Assembly: GCA_028994555.1 (NCBI GenBank)
Contig: JARDVN010000001.1
Span: forward strand, 4,774,001-4,838,000
Direction of reading: 5' to 3'
Source: Citrobacter amalonaticus
GTDB taxonomy: Bacteria > Pseudomonadota > Gammaproteobacteria > Enterobacterales > Enterobacteriaceae
Length of the DNA stretch: 64,000 nucleotides
The notes beneath the pieces are model-generated. The model saw only the letters and a list, made by a program, of their open reading frames with translations. It did not search any database and had not been told where the DNA came from. Both the position numbers and the translations under genes were made by a program. Positions 55,746 to 64,000 of the stretch are shown here, one piece after another (positions within the stretch are counted from its first letter, which is position 1; each line of letters begins with the position of its first letter).

Positions 55746-56174
55746 TTAGTGCCACCAGGTAATGCCCTGAACGGTAGCAGCCGCGACAACAATATAGCGC
55801 AGCGCTTTGCCAAGGCATAAAAAAAAGAGTACCGGCCCCCATGAGAGGCGCATCCATCCCGCTAACAGGCACAGTAAATCACCCACAACCGGCATCCAGC
55901 TTAAGAGTAGTGTGACCGCACCATAGCGGCTAAGCCAGCCTGTGGCTTTCTCCTGCCAGCGCGATGTCTTGCGTAGCGGAAAGAAACGCCCAAGGATAAC
56001 GTTAGTTAACCCTCCAAGGCTATTACCCATTGTTGCTGTTAAGACTAAGACCCAGGGATGACTGAGCCCGGCCAGTAACATGGCGACCAGAACGATTTCC
56101 GAGTTGCCGGGCAACAGCGTAGCGCTGAGAAAACTGCTGGCGAACAATGAAAGGAGCGACAGTCCGTCACTCAC
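55746..56174 (-). CDS. yqaA: YqaA, SNARE-associated (DedA-like) membrane protein
   Basis: The 142-residue membrane protein has several hydrophobic segments (LFASSFLSATLLPGNSEIVL, ATMGNSLGGLTNVILGRFFP, AVTLLLSWMPVVGDLLCLL). It belongs to the small YqaA branch of the DedA/VTT superfamily; function unknown. It starts at a GTG overlapping the yqaB stop (gtga), so the two are coupled. Confidence 0.93.
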   Translation of the reverse strand: MSDGLSLLSLFASSFLSATLLPGNSEIVLVAMLLAGLSHPWVLVLTATMGNSLGGLTNVILGRFFPLRKTSRWQEKATGWLSRYGAVTLLLSWMPVVGDLLCLLAGWMRLSWGPVLFFLCLGKALRYIVVAAATVQGITWWH

Positions 56175-56738
56175 AAGTGTCGAACGTCCACGGCATCCAT
56201 TCCAGCGGCGCGTGCTGCCTGAATACCAAAATCAGCATCTTCGAAAACCACGCACTGTGCCGGGGGGCACACCCATACGTTCTGCACACAGCAGGAAGGT
56301 ATCGGGTGCAGGTTTATGGTGTTGAACATGATCGGCGGCGACAACCGCTGCAAAATAGCGGCGTAGCCCCAGATGGGCCAGCAGTGCTTCTGCAATCGCA
56401 CTTTCACTGCCGGTGCCTACGGACATTGGTCGACGGCCATGCCACGCTTTTACCACCTCAACAAGCGGCAACGGCTCGACGCTGTCGAGGAGCATCATTT
56501 TTACCGCATCGGTTTTTTCACGGGCTAACGCATGAGGATCAAGATCCGCATGATTCAGCTCAATGATGGACTGAGCAATACGCCAGGTGGGAGAGCCATT
56601 CAGGGCGATCATCGCCTGCAGATCAAAGTGCATACCGTAACGACCTAATACCTCAACCCACGCCTTACGGTGCGTCGGTTCAGTATCAAGGATAGTACCA
56701 TCCATATCGAAAATCAGACCCGCATAGCGTTCGTACAT
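56171..56738 (-). CDS. yqaB: Fructose-1-phosphatase YqaB, HAD family (frameshifted)
   Basis: HAD hydrolase, 188 residues, with motif I GLIFDMDGTILDTEPTHR, motif II in MSVGTGSESAIAEAL, and later Lys in VQHHKPAPDTFLL. A G6 run at 56262-56267 should be five bases. Corrected, GVPPAQCVVFEDADFGIQAA and MDAVDVRHL complete motif III/IV. The start at 56738 (MYERYAG) matches E. coli; upstream in-frame sequence is not coding. Confidence 0.93.
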
Positions 56739-56858
56739 AGCGCTCTCACCCGGCAAATAAACAGACGTTACTTTATCGTAAATGAGGAATTTTGTCGCTG
56801 ACGACGATGCTGAGGATTGTTCAGGAGATGAATGCAAAGGAGTAAGGAAAGGAGAAAA

Positions 56859-56990
56859 TGGTGCATCCGGGAGGATGACTCGACTGCGCTTCGCCCTACG
56901 GGCCGTTGCTGAAGCAACGTTATCCCCCCTGGTGCTTGCGACTCTCTCGCAGACCATGAAACAACATCTTTGTTGTTATCCAGGAGAAGA
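56859..56990 (-). repeat. RtT-like repeat carrying a tRNA-Arg 3' end, copy A
   Basis: 132 bp directly after argQ (in its direction). It ends with a 19-bp copy of the tRNA-Arg 3' end (catcctcccggatgcacca) instead of a full tRNA, like the RtT repeats known behind tyrT. The centre has a strong stem around gttgcttcagcaacgg. A nearly identical copy is at 57129-57260. Confidence 0.7.
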
Positions 56991-57067
56991 TGGTGCATCC
57001 GGGAGGATTCGAACCTCCGACCGCTCGGTTCGTAGCCGAGTACTCTATCCAGCTGAGCTACGGATGC
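56991..57067 (-). tRNA. argQ: tRNA-Arg (ACG), last copy
   Basis: gcatccgtagctcagctgga ... ttcgaatcctcccggatgcacca: 77 nt including encoded CCA. Anticodon ACG in ctcggctacgaaccgag. Fourth of four near-identical copies in transcription order. Confidence 0.97.
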
Positions 57068-57128
57068 ATTGGAAAACTTATTTTACTGCTGATACTGATA
57101 CTGCATAAAAGCGGTATCAAATATGAGA

Positions 57129-57260
57129 TGGTGCATCCGGGAGGATGACTCGACTGCGCCTCGCCCTACGGGCCGTTGCCGAAGCAACGTTATCCCCCCT
57201 GGTGCTTGCGACTCTCTCGCAGACCATGAGACAACATCTTTGTTGTTATCCAGGAGAAGA
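57129..57260 (-). repeat. RtT-like repeat carrying a tRNA-Arg 3' end, copy B
   Basis: 132-bp near-duplicate of 56859-56990, after argZ. It differs from copy A at only a few positions (for example gaggcg for gaagcg and gagaca for gaaaca). It also contains an open frame starting at an ATG inside the tRNA 3' end ([20 protein letters not shown]). Confidence 0.7.
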
Positions 57261-57337
57261 TGGTGCATCCGGGAGGATTCGAACCTCCGACCGCTCGGTT
57301 CGTAGCCGAGTACTCTATCCAGCTGAGCTACGGATGC
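57261..57337 (-). tRNA. argZ: tRNA-Arg (ACG), third copy
   Basis: 77-nt tRNA with CCA encoded, anticodon ACG, same sequence as the other three copies. Confidence 0.97.
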
Positions 57338-57398
57338 ATTAGGAAACTTATTTTACTGCCGATATTGATACTGCACAAAAGCGGTATCAAGTAAGAGA

Positions 57399-57475
57399 TG
57401 GTGCATCCGGGAGGATTCGAACCTCCGACCGCTCGGTTCGTAGCCGAGTACTCTATCCAGCTGAGCTACGGATGC
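57399..57475 (-). tRNA. argY: tRNA-Arg (ACG), second copy
   Basis: 77-nt tRNA with CCA encoded, anticodon ACG. Spacers on both sides share a repeated segment (ttactttactgc..gatac..gcggtatcaagtaagaga). Confidence 0.97.
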
Positions 57476-57537
57476 ATCGGGAAACTTACTTTACTGCAGA
57501 TTTTGATACCGCTACTAAAGCCGTATCAAGTAAGAGA

Positions 57538-57614
57538 TGGTGCATCCGGGAGGATTCGAACCTCCGACCGCTCGGTTCGTAGCCGAGTACTCTATCCAGC
57601 TGAGCTACGGATGC
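57538..57614 (-). tRNA. argV: tRNA-Arg (ACG), first copy
   Basis: 77-nt tRNA with CCA encoded, anticodon ACG. It lies 3 bp after serV in the transcription direction, so processing must separate the two. Confidence 0.97.
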
Positions 57615-57617
57615 AAA

Positions 57618-57710
57618 TGGCGGTGAGGCGGGGATTCGAACCCCGGATGCAGCTTTTGACCGCATACTCCCTTAGCAGGGGAGCGCCTTCAGCCTCTCGG
57701 CCACCTCACC
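57618..57710 (-). tRNA. serV: tRNA-Ser (GCT)
   Basis: 93 nt, ggtgaggtggccgagaggct ... with a long variable arm and anticodon GCT in ccctgctaaggga; CCA encoded. First gene of the tRNA operon serV-argVYZQ. Confidence 0.97.
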
Positions 57711-58034
57711 ACACGCCTCTTACGAGTGCTTCGAAGAACTTGTTTCTGCTCATCGTCGCTGCGTGGCGCACATATTACTTTCTGGGACTTATAAGTCAAA
57801 CAATTTTTCCTGAGCTTTTATCGTTTGCACACTTCACGTTCAATTAGTCTGCAAAAACGGCAAAAAGAGTGTTTTATCAACAGATAAATCGGCCTCTGGC
57901 AAGCGCAATGCAAAAGCCTTATCACTGCAGGAGAGTCATGCGGAACAGGAAAAGTGTCACAGAAGAACGAAAAAGTCAGGGATGTGCGAAGGAGTCAGGT
58001 TGCGCCTCACCCGGTCAGGTGAGACGCGGAAACC
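57711..58034. promoter_or_regulatory. Promoter region of the serV tRNA operon
   Basis: 324 bp between the csrA stop and serV. It should contain the tRNA promoter and the csrA terminator (ctcacccggtcaggtgag, 58005-58022, a short hairpin). A G+C-rich discriminator could not be assigned with certainty. No gene is seen. Confidence 0.5.
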
Positions 58035-58220
58035 TTAGTAACTGGACTGCTGGGATTTTTCAGCCTGGATACGCTGGTAGATCTCTTCACGATGGACAGA
58101 AACTTCTTTCGGGGCGTTTACGCCGATGCGTACCTGGTTGCCCTTCACCCCTAAAACTGTCACGGTGACCTCATCGCCAATCATGAGGGTCTCACCAACT
58201 CGACGAGTCAGAATCAGCAT
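58035..58220 (-). CDS. csrA: Carbon storage regulator CsrA
   Basis: 61-residue RNA-binding post-transcriptional regulator starting [20 protein letters not shown] with the conserved [20 protein letters not shown] and [15 protein letters not shown]. Dimeric; binds GGA in loops near start codons. Intact. It lies downstream of alaS, its usual place. Confidence 0.98.
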
Positions 58221-58460
58221 TCTTTGCTCCTTGAAAGATTAAAAGAGTCGGGTCTCTCTGTATCCCGGCATTATCCATCATATAACGCCAAAAAGTAAGC
58301 GATGACAAACACATTACATGTAAGCAGTCACGGCATCACATTCTGTTAAACCTAAGTTTAGCCGATATACACAACTTCAACCTGACTTTATCGTTGTCGA
58401 CAACGTTGATGCAAACGCCGCGGAATGCGTATCCGCGGCATCGGCTAACGCTTATAGTTA

Positions 58461-61108
<2,648 letters not shown>

Positions 61109-61218
61109 CTAACGAAAAATCATTACCAGCAACAACTCTTGATTGACTGGGCCGCCGGCAACTGAAAAGTGGGAATAAGATAAGTTTTCTTTACGGGGAA
61201 GTAAAATCCCGTATGCGC

Positions 61219-61720
61219 TCAATCGTCAAAATTTCGCCATATTTGCTGGATATCCTCCATCAGATACCCGCGATACAGCAAAAACCGCTGTACTTTAACC
61301 TTTTCTGAAAATGCAGTGGGCAGCGGTTCACCGTATTTGCGATGGGCCTGTTCACGTGCGATGGCGCTCCAGTCGATCTCACATTCCCGCATCGCTTTTT
61401 CGGTCGATTCACGGGCAATGCCTTTTTTGATTCAACTCCTGACGGATGCGCGCCGGGCCATAACCTTTGCGACTGCGGCTGGCGATAAAGCGGGCAATAA
61501 ACCGGTCGTCATCGAGATACTGATGCTCGTAACACCAGGCGATCACCCGATCATAATCTTCTGGTGTGGCATCAATTTCTTCCGGTCCATTTTTTCCCAT
61601 CACCGGGGCGGCAAGTTTACGTCGCAACTCTTGTTCACTGTGGTCACGAACCGCGAGGATACGTACTGCGCGATCTAACAGCCGGGAATACGCGGGTCGG
61701 CGCGGTGTGGATTCACTCAT
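61219..61720 (-). CDS. recX: RecA regulator RecX (frameshifted)
   Basis: 166-residue inhibitor of RecA filaments. It starts [20 protein letters not shown], with [13 protein letters not shown] and [22 protein letters not shown]6 run at 61423-61428 should be five bases. Corrected, [16 protein letters not shown] reaches [20 protein letters not shown] and QQIWRNFDD, stop at 61219. As given, the protein stops at 61409. Confidence 0.94.
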
Positions 61721-61743
61721 AACAACCTTCGAAATCAGAAATG

Positions 61744-61771
61744 CAAAAAGGGCTGCATCAATGCAGCCCTT
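61744..61771 (-). terminator. recA terminator within the recA-recX spacer
   Basis: On the minus strand agggctgcattgatgcagccct is followed by tttttgcat. It ends most recA transcripts; read-through gives recX expression, as in E. coli. Confidence 0.85.
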
Positions 61772-61790
61772 GAGTGTAATTCAACTTTTT

Positions 61791-61820
61791 TCCGGATGGC
61801 AGCTTTGCGTTATCCGGACG
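61791..61820. repeat. REP element next to recA
   Basis: tccggatggcagctttgcgttatccggac, a diverged single REP unit just after the recA stop. Confidence 0.65.
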
Positions 61821-61835
61821 CACGACACCTGACGA

Positions 61836-62900
<1,065 letters not shown>

Positions 62901-62953
62901 TTACTCCTGTCATGCCGGCTGAAACCGGATAGTGATTCTGTACTGTTGTCGCA

Positions 62954-62981
62954 ATTATACTGTATGGTCATACAGTATCAA
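62954..62981 (-). promoter_or_regulatory. recA promoter with LexA (SOS) box
   Basis: The LexA operator tactgtatggtcatacagta (62958-62977) is a near-perfect palindrome of CTG-N10-CAG. On the minus strand it overlaps a -35 ttgata (62976-62981) and a -10 tataat (62954-62959), 16 bp apart. This is the classical recA promoter. Confidence 0.95.
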
Positions 62982-63475
62982 GTATTTTGTAGAAATTGTT
63001 GCCACAGGGTCTGCAACGCATAAACCGTCGCTTGTCGACGCACCGCATCGCGGTCGCCGTGAAAGCATTCCCGACGGGTGATCCCTTCTCCGCTCACGCT
63101 GGCGAAGGCAAACCAGACGGTGCCGACCGGTTTCTCTTCGCTGCCGCCGTCCGGTCCGGCAATCCCGCTGATGGAAACGGCAAAATCGGCGCGTGCCGCT
63201 TTCAGCGCGCCAATCGCCATCTCAACCACCACCGACTCACTGACCGCACCGTGCTGTGCCAGCGTCTCTTCGCGCACGCCGATCATCTGCGATTTCGCTT
63301 CGTTACTGTAGGTGACAAAACCGCGTTCGAACCAGGCAGAACTGCCAGCGATATCGGTAATGGCTTTCGCCACCCAACCGCCGGTGCAGGACTCTGCGGT
63401 GGTCACCGTCGCACCACGCGCTTTTAGCGCCAGCCCGACCTGCTCACTTAGCTGCATCAGTTCACTGTCCGTCAT
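62978..63475 (-). CDS. pncC: Nicotinamide-nucleotide amidase PncC (YgaD)
   Basis: 165-residue CinA C-terminal-type enzyme of pyridine nucleotide salvage: deamidates NMN. Family motifs VTTAESCTGGWVAKAITDIA, GSSAWFERGFVTYSNEAK and SISGIAGPDGGSEEKPVGTV. Intact. It lies immediately upstream of the recA SOS box; its stop touches it. Confidence 0.95.
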   Translation of the reverse strand: MTDSELMQLSEQVGLALKARGATVTTAESCTGGWVAKAITDIAGSSAWFERGFVTYSNEAKSQMIGVREETLAQHGAVSESVVVEMAIGALKAARADFAVSISGIAGPDGGSEEKPVGTVWFAFASVSGEGITRRECFHGDRDAVRRQATVYALQTLWQQFLQNT

Positions 63476-63619
63476 ATCAGCCTCTGTCAGTTAAAAAAAT
63501 ATGTCGGACAAGATAGCACTTTCCCAACAGAGATGGGGATGAGGTAACAAATTTACGAGGGGGATTCCGGAAAAACGAGTGAGACCCAGGGAAGCCGAAG
63601 CAACCCTGGGTAAAAACGG

Positions 63620-64000
63620 TTACTGCACGCGCGCCAGCGCCACTGCCTGCCCTAACTGCCACACCGCCATCGCGTAATGGGTGCTGTGGTTGTAACGGGT
63701 AATGGCATAGAAGTTCGGCAAACCGTACCAGTACTGGTATCCCGTACCGATATCCAGGCGCAACAAGCTCACCTGCTGATGGTTGCCCAGCGGCTGCTGC
63801 GGCGTTAATCCGGCAGCTGCCAGTTGCGAAGGGCTGTACTGCGTTTTAAAGCCATTCGCCAGCCCCGGTGCCTGGCCGTTCGCCATCACCGCCACCGCGT
63901 CGCCCTTCATCCAACCATGGGCTTTGAAGTAGTTCGCCACGCTGCCAATCGCATCGACCGGATCCCACAGGTTGATGTGTCCGTCGCCGTTGAAATCCAC
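63620..64000 (-). CDS. mltB: Membrane-bound lytic transglycosylase MltB, C-terminal part
   Basis: Peptidoglycan-cleaving outer-membrane lipoprotein. The window holds the last 126 residues: DFNGDGHINLWDPVDAIGS, VANYFKAHGWMKGDAVAVM, and WYGLPNFYAITRYNHSTHYA, ending QLGQAVALARVQ. This is the conserved C-terminal part of the SLT-3 fold. The catalytic Glu and the lipobox lie beyond the right edge. Confidence 0.95.
   Translation of the reverse strand: MDFNGDGHINLWDPVDAIGSVANYFKAHGWMKGDAVAVMANGQAPGLANGFKTQYSPSQLAAAGLTPQQPLGNHQQVSLLRLDIGTGYQYWYGLPNFYAITRYNHSTHYAMAVWQLGQAVALARVQ

Noticed and set aside
57261..57614. Possible CRISPR array in the repeated region before csrA
   Set aside because: The repeat units are 77-nt tRNA-Arg genes with conserved cloverleaf and CCA, and the spacers are similar to each other, not unique.

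Overview
This window is chromosomal DNA of an enterobacterium. From about 19.4 kb to the right edge it follows the backbone known from Salmonella, Citrobacter and E. coli: tctEDCBA, glaH(csiD)-lhgO-gabDTP-csiR, kbp, yqaE, ygaV-ygaP, stpA, alaE, ygaC, ygaM, nrdHIEF, proVWX, ygaY, ygaZH, mprA-emrAB, luxS, micA, gshA, yqaA-yqaB, the serV-argVYZQ tRNAs, csrA, alaS, recX, recA, pncC and mltB. The tct operon, a MocR-type regulator beside nrdH and two autotransporters downstream of an ssrA-type island suggest Citrobacter more than E. coli K-12. That genus call is inference; Salmonella or a relative is not excluded.

The left 8 kb is accessory DNA. It holds the 5' part of a DUF262 (GmrSD-like) gene running off the left edge, an IS630 remnant, and a module of about 5.4 kb between two direct repeats of about 160 bp (2439-2598 and 7804-7961). 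Both repeats look like the 3' end of the tmRNA gene plus its terminator, so this appears to be an ssrA-site island; ssrA itself is not in the window. The module contains an IS3-family IS407-group element, an internally deleted IS3, a complete IS1 with its 9-bp target duplication, and two unrecognised membrane-protein genes. The IS1 splits one of these, and the parent gene of about 452 codons can be rebuilt exactly.

From 8 to 19 kb lies a surface and signalling region: a small monooxygenase-fold protein, a CSS-motif/EAL c-di-GMP phosphodiesterase, two autotransporters with related beta-barrels, and a small exported repeat protein between them. From 19 to 33 kb are tricarboxylate uptake (tctDE control tctCBA) and the glutarate/4-aminobutyrate pathway, in which GlaH, LhgO, GabT, GabD and GabP are repressed by CsiR. 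From 33 to 53 kb come small stress proteins, the NrdR-controlled aerobic reductase nrdHIEF, the ProU glycine betaine importer, a valine exporter and the EmrAB efflux pump. From 53 to 64 kb come LuxS, MicA, glutathione synthesis, the tRNA cluster, CsrA, AlaS and the recA-recX SOS locus.

One property affects every reading of this sequence: at least 31 single-base frameshifts hit 20 loci, including essential or normally intact genes (alaS, nrdE, nrdF, recX). All but one lie in a homopolymer run, and 28 of the 31 are one base too long. In each case shifting one base restores the family-typical protein. I treat them as consensus errors, not real pseudogenes, and give gene coordinates for the repaired reading frames.
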